From an uncultured Selenomonadales bacterium (GTDB taxonomy: Bacteria; Bacillota; Negativicutes; Selenomonadales; Selenomonadaceae), in NCBI GenBank assembly GCA_937877545.1, contig CALFJE010000151.1, forward strand, positions 1 to 61,804: a DNA stretch of 61,804 nucleotides, in the 5' to 3' direction. The number at the start of each line of letters is the position of its first letter. Position 1 is the first letter of the stretch. Below the pieces are notes generated by a model that worked only from the letters and a program-made list of their open reading frames with translations, made no database searches and had not been told where the DNA came from. Positions 1 through 7,803 of this stretch are shown here, piece after piece. A program made the translations under genes and the position numbers.

Positions 1-99
1 ACTCCTGCAGAAATTTTCTGTCCGCCTCGTTCGCGACCGCAGATATTGCGTCTTTAGCTTTTAGAGAGTTGAAGGCTTGCCCGTCCGCCAAGCAGAATC
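1..99 (-). repeat. Partial copy of the neighbouring exported-protein gene
   Basis: This stretch matches positions 221-319 with two substitutions seen (at 56 and 74) and an offset of 220 bp. It corresponds to an internal and C-terminal part of the exported protein encoded at 168-716. It lies downstream of that gene and has no start of its own in the window. It begins at the first base of the window, so the copy may extend further left. It could be a remnant of a tandem paralogue or an assembly edge effect. Confidence 0.85.
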
Positions 100-120
100 C
101 ATTTTTTGAGCGCAAGCAAT

Positions 121-149
121 AAAAAATCGCCGCCCGAAATTGAGCGGTG
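121..149 (-). terminator. Rho-independent terminator after the exported-protein gene
   Basis: Read on the minus strand, a six-pair stem (CCGCTC with GGGCGG, one G-T pair) encloses a loop of about six bases and is followed by a run of six T. It lies just past the stop codon at 168 and should end the minus-strand unit that contains the YopX-like gene. Confidence 0.6.
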
Positions 150-167
150 ACCTTTGGCTTGCGATGT

Positions 168-716
168 TCAATTCAACGTCGCCTCTTCTCCGAAGGCGAA
201 GTAGTAACCGACTTTGAAGCACTCCTGCAGAAATTTTCTGTCCGCCTCGTTCGCGACCGCAGATATTGCGTCTTTGGCTTTTAGGGAGTTGAAGGCTTGC
301 CCGTCCGCCAAGCAGAATCGTTGCGGCGTCGACGTGGCATTTTGCGGTGAAAACTTTTGAGTTATCGGGAAGATATTTTGCGTCCAAATCTGCGCGGCGT
401 CGGAGTTCTTTTTGATTTTAATGGAATATTTGTCGAGGAAATAGGGCGCGTCGTTGTAGAAGGCGACGAACACGTAATTTTTATCTTGAGGCACCCGCGC
501 AGGGTCGTCGGGCGCAAGCTCCTTGCCGCCGGTCAAACGCGCCTTTAATCGCAACTCGAACAGCTGTGCGCTTTGCCAATCGCTTTTGAGCAGTGACGCC
601 TTTTTTTGCTCGGTGACCGGCTTATCGGGCTTGAGCTTTGGCAAGTCGTAGGCTTGAGCCGCGCCGCCCGTCAACAGGACGCTTATCAGCAGAGCCGCCG
701 ATATTTTTTTGCGCAT
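168..716 (-). CDS. Exported protein of unknown function, 182 aa
   Basis: I do not recognise a family. The N-terminus (MRKKISAALLISVLLTG..., then AQA) reads as a signal peptide with a cleavage site near residue 22, so the product is probably periplasmic or surface exposed. The mature part is charged, has two cysteines near the C-terminus, and shows no enzyme motif. The ATG at 716 is chosen over the GTG at 725 because GGAGGAG lies about eight bases before it. The upstream YopX-like gene stops at 722, so the two are probably co-transcribed. A 99-bp piece of this gene is repeated downstream at 1-99. Confidence 0.75.
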   Translation of the reverse strand: MRKKISAALLISVLLTGGAAQAYDLPKLKPDKPVTEQKKASLLKSDWQSAQLFELRLKARLTGGKELAPDDPARVPQDKNYVFVAFYNDAPYFLDKYSIKIKKNSDAAQIWTQNIFPITQKFSPQNATSTPQRFCLADGQAFNSLKAKDAISAVANEADRKFLQECFKVGYYFAFGEEATLN

Positions 717-721
717 CCGAA

Positions 722-1204
722 TCACTCCTCCGCCGCAAGCTCCGCTTCAAGACTTGGCAGACCGAGTTCTTGTGCGGGGCTTTCGTTTTTTTTTGCAGTG
801 ATACTTACCGTCAAGTCGGGATTCTCAAAGCGATTGCCCAAAATGGTAACCTGCCAATTTTCCACGGCGTAGAGAGCGCGTCTGATGTCGTTGCCGTAAT
901 TGACAACAAATCCGCCGTTATGGAACTCCACAAGCCCGATTCGCCCGTCGTCGTGGGAAATTATATCGTCTTCGTAAATTTCCTTGCCCGCGCTGTCGAC
1001 AAGCCCCGTGAATTGCCCGATAGTCTTCGCGTCCACGCGATAGCCTTCGTAGCCGTTTTCGTAAACAAAAATGTGCGCCTGCGGACCTGGGTCGCCGTAA
1101 GTTCCGCGCTTCAGATAAAATCCGTAAATCCAAACGCTTTTCATCTCGCCGCTGAATATTTGAAAAGTCTTCAAGCCGCGATATTTGATTTCACGTTCCG
1201 CCAT
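722..1204 (-). CDS. YopX-like protein, 160 aa
   Basis: The protein opens with IKYRGLKTF and later has TIGQFTGLVDSAGKEIYEDDI, the typical pattern of the YopX family first described from Bacillus phage SPbeta. Such genes are usually found in prophages and mobile regions, and their biochemical role is not known. Here it is followed directly by a secreted-protein gene, and no other phage gene is visible nearby. The ATG at 1204 is preceded by GGAGGTG. A run of nine A (coding strand, 786-794) lies near the C-terminus and could slip. The family assignment rests on motif recognition only. Confidence 0.75.
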   Translation of the reverse strand: MAEREIKYRGLKTFQIFSGEMKSVWIYGFYLKRGTYGDPGPQAHIFVYENGYEGYRVDAKTIGQFTGLVDSAGKEIYEDDIISHDDGRIGLVEFHNGGFVVNYGNDIRRALYAVENWQVTILGNRFENPDLTVSITAKKNESPAQELGLPSLEAELAAEE

Positions 1205-1436
1205 GAAAGGACACCTCCGACTTTGTTAACAAATCAAAATTTCATGCCCGCAATTATAACACCGAAAAAACTTTTGGCTATACTTAAGCAAAAATTTTTA
1301 TGGCTGTGACAATCGACGGGCGTCAGCGAAATTGTCCCGTTTCCAACCTCCCATGATATTAAAAATTTCGCCCTTTGAGGGGATTTAAATCTTTCTATTT
1401 GGTATATAAGAATTCCTGCAACCTCCAAAAATTTTT
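1205..1436 (-). promoter_or_regulatory. Intergenic region with candidate promoter and palindrome
   Basis: No gene is supported in these 232 bp. On the minus strand a TATAAT box at 1258-1253 is preceded by TGT, which gives an extended -10 promoter for the YopX-like gene; no good -35 is seen. Between it and the start codon lies the perfect 12-bp palindrome TTTGTTAACAAA (1222-1233), a possible operator. The rest is AT-rich with no clear structure. Confidence 0.45.
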
Positions 1437-2534
1437 TCAGACATTCAACAGAAAATCTCGCAGGGTTACAGCCTTAACGTCGCCGAAACTTTTAACGGGG
1501 TTGCGGGCGATTAGGAGCGTCTCGGCGTCGTCGGGCAAGGCTCGCAAGGGGCGCGTGGCGCGTCGAACAGACATATCGCTAAAGACTTGTATAAAAATCG
1601 TCCCGTTGCCGCGTGTCGCCGCGAAAGTGATATTCATCGCGCCGCACTTGCCGCTGAAGACCTCAAAGCCGCGCCGCAACAGCTCCACGCAAACGGCATT
1701 CTCAATCAAAGCCGCCTCGTCAACGGTCGGGGCAAGGGCGCGGAGTATCCCGTTATCGACGCAATAAAATTTGTCGCCGCCGCCTAAAACGTTGCCGCTC
1801 TTTACGTCGAGGCGCGGAACTTTCACGAACAGCCCCGAATCTGTCACGGCGTGCAAGGAAAGTTTCAGCTTGCGCAGATTATTTTCACCTGCGCCCTTGA
1901 AGTTGACGGGCTTGCCGACACTTTGAGCCAGGAAGCTCGCCGCAACTCGGATTAGCCCCGCATCGACGGCGGGATTTTTCTCGGCAATGTCAAACAGCAT
2001 TTCGTAAGCGGCTCCGCGCAGAATCCTCGGCAAAATATTTTCGTCGACACCGCTCGTGACGGGCAAACTGCCAAAGCGCAAGTAACGTTGTAAATCGTCC
2101 TCCGTCCCGTCGAAGGGCGGCGGATAAATCTTGAGCACGTCGCAGTTATCGGGCAGGAGCGCGGCAATTTTCTCGACAAGCACGCCGCTCGAAGTCGTGA
2201 CGTAAATCTCGGCAGGCTCGCCCGCAAACAGCGCGTTAATCGCCTTTTCGCTCTCGGCTACGCGGTCAACATCGTCGACAAGCAAAAAGAATCGTTCAAG
2301 GTCGGCGGTGCGTTCGGCGACAAGCCCGTAGAGGTCGCGATAACTTTTGAGCCGCCCGTCAGCCGCGCAGGTTATGTGAATTATCTCGGCATGGTCGACG
2401 CCCTCCGCGCTCAAATGCTCGGCGAACGCCTTAAGCAACGTCGATTTGCCTACGCCGCACGCGCCCGCGATTACCTTGACGGAAAAATTATCTTTAAGCT
2501 CCAAAAGCCGTTTGAGGTAAAAATTTTGATTCAC
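1437..2534 (-). CDS. AAA_14/DUF4143-type ATPase, 365 aa
   Basis: The protein has a Walker A motif (GACGVGKST, about residues 24-32) and a Walker B motif (FFLLVDDVD, about residues 82-90). The C-terminal half has features of DUF4143, including a NAVCVELLRRGFEV segment. This architecture is widespread in anaerobes; the ATPases are often predicted to couple nucleotide binding to an endonuclease-like fold, but no clear function is established. The start is a GTG at 2534 with GTGAGG upstream. It stands alone between a YopX-like unit and the divergent flagellar operon and need not be functionally linked to either. Confidence 0.8.
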   Translation of the reverse strand: MNQNFYLKRLLELKDNFSVKVIAGACGVGKSTLLKAFAEHLSAEGVDHAEIIHITCAADGRLKSYRDLYGLVAERTADLERFFLLVDDVDRVAESEKAINALFAGEPAEIYVTTSSGVLVEKIAALLPDNCDVLKIYPPPFDGTEDDLQRYLRFGSLPVTSGVDENILPRILRGAAYEMLFDIAEKNPAVDAGLIRVAASFLAQSVGKPVNFKGAGENNLRKLKLSLHAVTDSGLFVKVPRLDVKSGNVLGGGDKFYCVDNGILRALAPTVDEAALIENAVCVELLRRGFEVFSGKCGAMNITFAATRGNGTIFIQVFSDMSVRRATRPLRALPDDAETLLIARNPVKSFGDVKAVTLRDFLLNV

Positions 2535-2619
2535 GATGCCTCACCACGTCAAAAATTTTTGTCAATTTTACAGCAAGCAATGACGATTATCAAGGCGGCA
2601 AAGAAATTAAGCGGCTTTA

Positions 2620-2647
2620 TTGACAAAGCGTCTTAGGGGTGTAAAAT
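2620..2647 (+). promoter_or_regulatory. Sigma-A promoter of the flagellar operon
   Basis: TTGACA at 2620-2625, a 16-base spacer and TAAAAT at 2642-2647 make a near-consensus vegetative promoter. Transcription would start near 2654, leaving a leader of about 90 bases before flbD. No sigma-28 motif is evident here, consistent with an early or middle class operon. The rest of the 2535-2744 gap shows no other feature. Confidence 0.7.
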
Positions 2648-2744
2648 AATCGTGCGAAAATTTTTTGATTTAATGTAGAAAGGGATTTGAAGATTTGCGG
2701 CGAAGATTTTCAGAGCAAAACGCACTTATATGGGAGGTCAATTC

Positions 2745-2945
2745 ATGATTAAACTCACCAAATTTAACTCGGACTCGAAGGAGCGCGGGGAATTCATTCT
2801 CAACGCCGAACTGATTCAAACAATCGAGACGACGCCCGACACCGTCATTACGCTGGTCAACGAAAAGAAATTGATCGTCGAAGAGCCCACCGAAGAAGTG
2901 GTGCGCCGCGTGATGAAATATCGCCGTGCTTTGAAGCAACTTTAA
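2745..2945 (+). CDS. flbD: FlbD-family flagellar protein, 66 aa
   Basis: This short acidic protein (MIKLTKFNSD..., then NAELIQTIE, TPDTVITLVN) matches the small FlbD/YlzI family found upstream of fliL or motAB in Firmicute flagellar operons. Despite the name it is not the caulobacter FlbD regulator, and its role is unsettled. The ATG at 2745 is chosen because GGGAGG lies seven bases before it and the resulting N-terminus matches the family. It is the first gene of the flagellar operon, 18 bp before fliL. Confidence 0.85.
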   Translation: MIKLTKFNSDSKERGEFILNAELIQTIETTPDTVITLVNEKKLIVEEPTEEVVRRVMKYRRALKQL

Positions 2946-2963
2946 TCGTGGAGGGGAAGAATC

Positions 2964-3512
2964 ATGCCGGAAGAAGAAAAAGAAGTTGACAGCGTAGCCG
3001 TACCCCCTCCGCCCGACCCCGCCAAGTCCAAGAAAAAAACCATTATCCTAATCGTCGTGCTGGTGATAGTCGGTTTGGCATTGGCGGCAGGAATATCGTT
3101 GTTCGTCGTTACCAAAGTCATGGGCGACTTGCCCGCCGGCGGCGGCGAAGAGGAAGGCGGTGCTCCCCGTTATCACGATGCGGGCGTTTTCATTAAGCTC
3201 GGCGACCCCAAAGAGGGCATCCTCGTGAACGTCGGCGGACCGCGCAGCGGCAAGTTCCTTAAAGCCAGCATTATTGCCGAATTCAACCCCGGTAAAAAAT
3301 CCGTCATAAACGAGGAAACTCATTCGCTTTTCCCCGACGCCGAGGTTAAAGTCAACGACGTTGCAACTCAATTCCTGCGCGGCACCGCCCTTGAGGACTT
3401 CGACGCCGATAAACAGGAAGACTTCAAAAAGCAGCTCAAAGACGCCCTTAACATGGCTCTGGGAGCCGGCTCCGTCTATGACGTTTACATTACCAGTTTC
3501 CTCCTGCAGTGA
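2964..3512 (+). CDS. fliL: Flagellar basal-body protein FliL, 182 aa
   Basis: FliL is a single-pass inner-membrane protein that surrounds the stator and supports torque generation. The protein has a short charged cytoplasmic start, a membrane segment at about residues 25-48 (IILIVVLVIVGLALAAGI), a Gly/Glu-rich linker and a periplasmic domain of stomatin-like fold. A GGAGGGG ribosome site precedes the ATG. Its stop codon TGA adjoins a heptamer-repeat element (3510-3560) that separates it from fliM. Confidence 0.88.
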   Translation: MPEEEKEVDSVAVPPPPDPAKSKKKTIILIVVLVIVGLALAAGISLFVVTKVMGDLPAGGGEEEGGAPRYHDAGVFIKLGDPKEGILVNVGGPRSGKFLKASIIAEFNPGKKSVINEETHSLFPDAEVKVNDVATQFLRGTALEDFDADKQEDFKKQLKDALNMALGAGSVYDVYITSFLLQ

Positions 3513-3560
3513 TTGGGAATTACATTCCGCATTCCTACTTCCTAATTCCTAATTGATAGA
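3510..3560 (+). repeat. Heptamer inverted element A, fliL-fliM
   Basis: Directly at the fliL stop codon the sequence runs TGATTGGGAATTAC, then a series of C-rich heptamers of the ATTCCTA type, ending just before the fliM ribosome site. The G-rich part can pair with the C-rich part. It resembles the elements at 48683-48761 and 53748-54222 but has no gene inside. It could be a small non-autonomous copy or remnant of the same family. Confidence 0.6.
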
Positions 3561-3575
3561 AACGGGGGGAACAAC

Positions 3576-4586
3576 TTGTCTGCCGATATACTGACACAAG
3601 AGGAAATAGATAAACTGCTGTCCGCCGCCAACGACCCCGATTCATTGGAGACGCTCAAGCAGGAAGAAACCGCAAAAAAAATTAAAGTTTACGACTTTAA
3701 GCGACCCGATAAATTTTCCAAAGACCAAATCCGCACGCTGTACATGCTCCACGAAAGTTTTGCGCGTATGCTCAACACCTACATGAGCTCGCAACTGCGT
3801 ACTTTGGTCAACGTCGATGTCGCATCGGTCGAACAGCTGACTTATCAAGAATTCGTCCAATCGATAGCAAATCCAAGCGTTATAACGATTTTGTCTGTCC
3901 CGCCGCTCAAAGGCAGTATCATTTACGAAATAAGCTCGGAAATTGCGTTCGCTTATATCGACCGCGTGTTTGGCGGCGACGGCAATACAACCATGAAAGC
4001 CCGCGTCCTCACGGAGATTGAGGATGCCGTCATGCGGCGTTTCGTCAATACGGCTATGGAGCGTTTCAAGGAATCGTGGGCAAATATCACGCCGATGAAT
4101 CCCAACCTTGAGGCGACGGAATCAAATCCGCAATTTACGCAAATCGTCCCGCCGAACGATATGGTTGTCATAGTCACGTTGCACACCAAGCTCGGCGAGG
4201 TCGAAGGCATGATGAATATCTGCATACCCTATCTTGTCCTTGAGCCGATTATGTCAAAATTGACAACGACTTTCTGGGTAGCAACGTCGGTAGCCAAGGA
4301 CGAACAAAAAGGTCAAGCCGAAGTTATCCGCCGAAAACTCAATCGGACAAAAGTTCCGCTCGTCGTGGAGGTCGGACGCGTGCAAATCACAATCCGTGAG
4401 TTCTTAACCTTGGGCTTCGGCGATGTTCTTCAACTAGACCGCAAAGTTAAAGACGATTTTCCGTGTATGATTGGCACGAATCCGAAATTTTACTGCAGAC
4501 CCGGCACTTTCGGAAAGAAAATGGCGGTGCAGATAACGCAAATCGTAGAAAAAGGAGAGGATGCGGCTGATGACGATGATGAGTGA
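3576..4586 (+). CDS. fliM: Flagellar motor switch protein FliM, 336 aa
   Basis: FliM forms the middle of the C-ring and binds phosphorylated CheY through its N-terminal helix. That motif is present (LTQEEIDKLLSA, residues 6-17), followed by a CheC-like middle domain and a C-terminal FliN-like domain (IREFLTLGFGDVLQLD). Length is normal. Translation starts at a TTG at 3576 preceded by GGGGGGA. The 3' end overlaps the start of fliY by 17 bases, which suggests coupling. Confidence 0.93.
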   Translation: MSADILTQEEIDKLLSAANDPDSLETLKQEETAKKIKVYDFKRPDKFSKDQIRTLYMLHESFARMLNTYMSSQLRTLVNVDVASVEQLTYQEFVQSIANPSVITILSVPPLKGSIIYEISSEIAFAYIDRVFGGDGNTTMKARVLTEIEDAVMRRFVNTAMERFKESWANITPMNPNLEATESNPQFTQIVPPNDMVVIVTLHTKLGEVEGMMNICIPYLVLEPIMSKLTTTFWVATSVAKDEQKGQAEVIRRKLNRTKVPLVVEVGRVQITIREFLTLGFGDVLQLDRKVKDDFPCMIGTNPKFYCRPGTFGKKMAVQITQIVEKGEDAADDDDE

Positions 4587-5778
4587 TTTGTCACAAGCAG
4601 AAATAGACGCGCTGTTGGCGGGAGCGGGCGGCGACTCCGGCGAAGAATCTTCGGGCGGCGCAAGCTCCGAGGGCGACAACACCGATGATATTCTGTCTTC
4701 CATAGAAAAAGACGCGCTCGGCGAAATCGGCAATATTTCAATGGGCAGTGCCGCGACGACGCTGTCGACCTTGCTCGGTCATAAAGTGAACATAACGACG
4801 CCAAACGTTTCCGTCGCGCCGATGAATGTCATTCAGCAACATTATCCGTTGCCGTATCTGGTCGTCGAAGTTGCTTACACCGTCGGCATTGACGGCAACA
4901 ACGTCTTTGCGATTCAGGCGTCGGACGCCGCAGTTATCGCCGATTTGATGATGGGCGGCGACGGCACGCACCCCGATACCGAGCTCAATGAAATTCACAT
5001 GAGCGCGGTCGGCGAGGCAATGAATCAGATGATGGGCGCGGTCGCGACAAGCTTGTCGACAATGTTCAACAAGAAAATCGACATTTCGCCGCCCAAAGTC
5101 AATCTGGTCGACTTCGGCAAAGAAGACTTCGCAAAAGTGTCCGACAGTACCGAGCCTATGGTTCGTGCGTCGTTCAAAATGGAAGTTGATGGCTTAATCG
5201 ACAGCGAGATCATGCAAATCTTGTCGGTAGATGTCGCCAAGGAAATGGTCGAAGCGTTAATGGGCGGCGGAGAAGACGAAGCTCCTGCACCCGCACCCGC
5301 GCCCGCGTCAAAACCGGCAGCCGCTCCGCCGCAACAGGCTCAAGCGGCACCTCCGCCTCCGCCCCCGCCGCAACAGGGCTATCCGCCGCAAGGCTACGCA
5401 CCGCCGCCGCCGGGATACGGATATGGAGGGTCGCAAATGCAACCGAACGTTGTAACGAATATGCCCGTTTCGCCCGCGCAATTTACGCCGCTGTCAATGG
5501 AGCCTGTCCAAATCAACGAGGCGAATATCGGCTTGATACTGGACGTGCCGTTGCAAGTGACGGTCGAGCTGGGGCGCACGAAAAAAACCATAAAGGAAAT
5601 TCTGGATTTGGCGACGGGCTCAATCGTGGAGCTGGACAAATTGGCGGGCGAGCCGGTCGAAATTCAAGTAAACGGGCATTTTCTTGCCAAGGGCGAGGTC
5701 GTCGTTATCGATGAAAACTTCGGCGTCAGGATAACGGAAATCGCCACTCCCGCCGAACGCGCCGCGCATTTGAATTGA
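4570..5778 (+). CDS. fliY: Flagellar motor switch phosphatase FliY, 402 aa
   Basis: FliY replaces FliN in Firmicutes and also dephosphorylates CheY-P. The N-terminus repeats the CheY-binding motif (LSQAEIDALLAG), followed by a CheC-like domain with two active-site segments (EIGNISMGSAATTLS and EAMNQMMGAVATSLS), a long Pro/Ala/Gln linker (about residues 237-300) and a C-terminal FliN domain (TVELGRTKKTIKEILDLATGS). ATG codons occur at 4561, 4570, 4576 and 4579; 4570 is best spaced from GGAGAGG at 4554-4560. It overlaps fliM. Confidence 0.93.
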   Translation: MTMMSDLSQAEIDALLAGAGGDSGEESSGGASSEGDNTDDILSSIEKDALGEIGNISMGSAATTLSTLLGHKVNITTPNVSVAPMNVIQQHYPLPYLVVEVAYTVGIDGNNVFAIQASDAAVIADLMMGGDGTHPDTELNEIHMSAVGEAMNQMMGAVATSLSTMFNKKIDISPPKVNLVDFGKEDFAKVSDSTEPMVRASFKMEVDGLIDSEIMQILSVDVAKEMVEALMGGGEDEAPAPAPAPASKPAAAPPQQAQAAPPPPPPPQQGYPPQGYAPPPPGYGYGGSQMQPNVVTNMPVSPAQFTPLSMEPVQINEANIGLILDVPLQVTVELGRTKKTIKEILDLATGSIVELDKLAGEPVEIQVNGHFLAKGEVVVIDENFGVRITEIATPAERAAHLN

Positions 5779-5788
5779 GGCAAGCCTT

Positions 5789-6439
5789 ATGTTCTACAAA
5801 GCGGAAGACGTTCGCGAGCTGTTCAACATTTTGAATGCTCACAATATAAACTACATCCTCACAAAAAATATTTCAGACGAATTGCCCGACAAATTGAAAA
5901 TCGGCAAGGACATTGACTTGATTATTCACCCGAACGATTATGATAAGTTCAAAACCTTGTTGGCGGACTTCGGCTACAGGAAAATCACTCACCCGCACGG
6001 CAAGGAAGTCGGTTGGATTTTCATGTACGGAGCGCATGAAAATATATTTCTTCGTCATGCCACAAATTCGTTGATAGTGGACGCTTACGCCGAGCTTTGC
6101 ACAAAGAGTATAGTGATGAACGCTTGGCTACCGCTTGACAGGATAATTCAAGAATCCGTTTGGGCTGACAAAGTTTGGGATGCCGAAAATCAATGGTGGA
6201 TCATGGACGACGAAAATATGATTATCTACCTTATTACGCGTAGCGTCTTTGAGAAAAACAAATTCACCGAGGCTTACATTCGCGAGATTGATAAGCGTAT
6301 GCGATTTTTGGTAAGTCCGGACGCTCGTCGGAAATTGGAAAAGGTCTTCTTTAAATTCACGAACACCTTGCTAAAAATGGTAAGCAAAGGCAAATACAAA
6401 GAAATTCTCACGGCTTATCTCATGTTTACGGATTATTGA
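5789..6439 (+). CDS. Putative nucleotidyltransferase-fold protein, 216 aa
   Basis: The segment KIGKDIDLIIHPNDYDKFKTLL resembles the DxD metal-binding site of minimal nucleotidyltransferases, and HPHGKEVGWIF lies further on. Related proteins occur in surface-glycan and flagellin-modification clusters, but I cannot name a substrate. It starts 10 bp after fliY and is followed by two small genes with coupled starts; the three form an insertion between fliY and cheY. Codon use looks more AT-rich than in the flagellar genes, which hints at later acquisition. Function unassigned. Confidence 0.6.
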   Translation: MFYKAEDVRELFNILNAHNINYILTKNISDELPDKLKIGKDIDLIIHPNDYDKFKTLLADFGYRKITHPHGKEVGWIFMYGAHENIFLRHATNSLIVDAYAELCTKSIVMNAWLPLDRIIQESVWADKVWDAENQWWIMDDENMIIYLITRSVFEKNKFTEAYIREIDKRMRFLVSPDARRKLEKVFFKFTNTLLKMVSKGKYKEILTAYLMFTDY

Positions 6440-6453
6440 CGGGAGGTGATAAT

Positions 6454-6675
6454 TTGGGCGAAGTATTGAAAATTCTCAAGGAAACGAAAATTGGCGACAC
6501 TAAAATTTTAATCGAACAAAATGCACCTCTAACAAGGCAGGGGGCAAGGGTCATACACCTTCAAAACGAAAAGTTTCGATTTGAAATGCCGGAGTCGGAA
6601 TTTTTGAAACTCGCCGCTGCGCTCGCCTACGCTCGAAATAACTTTGATTTTATGAAAGGCTTGATGGCAAAGTGA
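6454..6675 (+). CDS. Small protein of unknown function, 73 aa
   Basis: I do not recognise a family. The TTG at 6454 is chosen because GGGAGGTGAT (6441-6450) precedes it; a TTG at 6436 has no ribosome site. The segment VIHLQNEKFRFEMPESEFLK, followed by LAAAL, resembles IHIHFDDIRLDLTVKEFHKL, followed by VDDTL, in the next gene, so the two probably share a domain. Its stop overlaps the GTG start of the next gene (GTGA), which indicates translational coupling. Context suggests a role with the preceding nucleotidyltransferase-like protein. Confidence 0.65.
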   Translation: MGEVLKILKETKIGDTKILIEQNAPLTRQGARVIHLQNEKFRFEMPESEFLKLAAALAYARNNFDFMKGLMAK

Positions 6676-7334
6676 GTAATCCCGGCGTGATTGAACTTTT
6701 CGGTTTCCGTTTTGCAAACAACTCCGGTACGCATTCGTTTCGCGTGGAAGACAATATCGGCGAGGCAATACATATTCACTTCGACGACATTCGTCTGGAT
6801 CTTACCGTCAAAGAATTTCACAAGCTTGTTGATGACACTTTGGAAGCGATAACTGCCAATGTTGACGTTAAAGGTTTTGATGCCGGAAAATGTGACCCTT
6901 TGTTTCTGTTTGAAGTCGCTCAATGCCTCCCTTGGCTTCGTGAAGTTAAAACCGAATACATGCCCGTAAAAGATATTATCGTTGACACGCTCGACAACAA
7001 CGGCAAGAGAGTGTACAGAAACATAAAACATTCTCGCGTGGTAAAGGCATTGCACGGCGACCACGCCGAAAATGATAAGCACAGACAACAAAACCTTATA
7101 GGTTTGAACAATCGGCAACGTCTTTTTCGAATATTCAACAGCATTAAAGAAAACGGCTATCCGTTCAAAGACGAGCATATCCTTTTGTTCAACGAGCAAA
7201 ACATTGTGCGCGACGGACAACATAAAGCCGCTGTGATTTATGTTTTGTCACCCGACGCCGTCATTCCGATTCAGCGTTGGATTTTTCAAAACAACCTGTT
7301 CAGTGTTTCCAATCCTGTATATAGTTCAGATTGA
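6672..7334 (+). CDS. Unknown protein with ParB-like DGQHKA motif, 220 aa
   Basis: The N-terminal 60 residues resemble the preceding 73-aa protein. The C-terminal part contains NIVRDGQHKAAVIYVL, which recalls the DGxHR loop of ParB/sulfiredoxin-like nucleotide-binding domains. No other enzyme motif is clear. It starts at a GTG whose last two bases form part of the previous stop codon. It is the last gene of the module inserted before cheY; a new promoter follows at 7344. A role in surface or flagellar glycan modification is possible but only inferred from context. Confidence 0.6.
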   Translation: MSNPGVIELFGFRFANNSGTHSFRVEDNIGEAIHIHFDDIRLDLTVKEFHKLVDDTLEAITANVDVKGFDAGKCDPLFLFEVAQCLPWLREVKTEYMPVKDIIVDTLDNNGKRVYRNIKHSRVVKALHGDHAENDKHRQQNLIGLNNRQRLFRIFNSIKENGYPFKDEHILLFNEQNIVRDGQHKAAVIYVLSPDAVIPIQRWIFQNNLFSVSNPVYSSD

Positions 7335-7343
7335 AAAAATGCC

Positions 7344-7372
7344 TTGCCGATTGTAAAAGTATCGGTTATAAT
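7344..7372 (+). promoter_or_regulatory. Internal sigma-A promoter before cheY
   Basis: TTGCCG at 7344-7349, a 17-base spacer and a perfect TATAAT at 7367-7372 lie 69 bases before the cheY start codon. The promoter would let cheY, fliO, fliP and the genes after them be expressed independently of the fliL-fliM-fliY part and of the inserted three-gene module. Confidence 0.75.
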
Positions 7373-7440
7373 GAAGAGCCTGCATTGGTTTGTTTTGTGA
7401 CTGAAATTGAATTTAAAACTTTAAACGGGAGAGATGGATT

Positions 7441-7803
7441 ATGGCAATACGAGTTTTGGTCGTCGACGACGCGGCTTTTATGCGGATGATGGTTAAAGAC
7501 ATTCTTTCCAAGAACGGCTACGAAGTCGTCGGCGAAGCGGAAAACGGTATGAAGGCTGTCGAAAAATACAACGAACTGCGCCCCGATTTGACGACGATGG
7601 ATATTACTATGCCCGAAATGGACGGTATCTCTGCAGTTAAGGCGATAAAGAAAATCGACCCGAACGCGAAAATTGTCATGTGCAGTGCAATGGGACAACA
7701 GGCAATGGTTATAGAGGCAATTCAAGCGGGCGCACGCGACTTTATCGTCAAACCCTTCCAAGCAGACCGCGTGCTGGAGGCAGTGCGCAAAGCCGTCGGC
7801 TGA
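7441..7803 (+). CDS. cheY: Chemotaxis response regulator CheY, 120 aa
   Basis: CheY is the diffusible regulator that binds FliM and FliY when phosphorylated by CheA. All receiver-domain residues are present: acidic pair D9/D10, phospho-acceptor D54 (TTMDITMPEMDG), S82 and K104 (DFIVKPF). There is no output domain. A GGGAGAG site precedes the ATG. The last base of its TGA stop is the A of the fliO ATG, so the two are translationally coupled. Confidence 0.95.
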   Translation: MAIRVLVVDDAAFMRMMVKDILSKNGYEVVGEAENGMKAVEKYNELRPDLTTMDITMPEMDGISAVKAIKKIDPNAKIVMCSAMGQQAMVIEAIQAGARDFIVKPFQADRVLEAVRKAVG

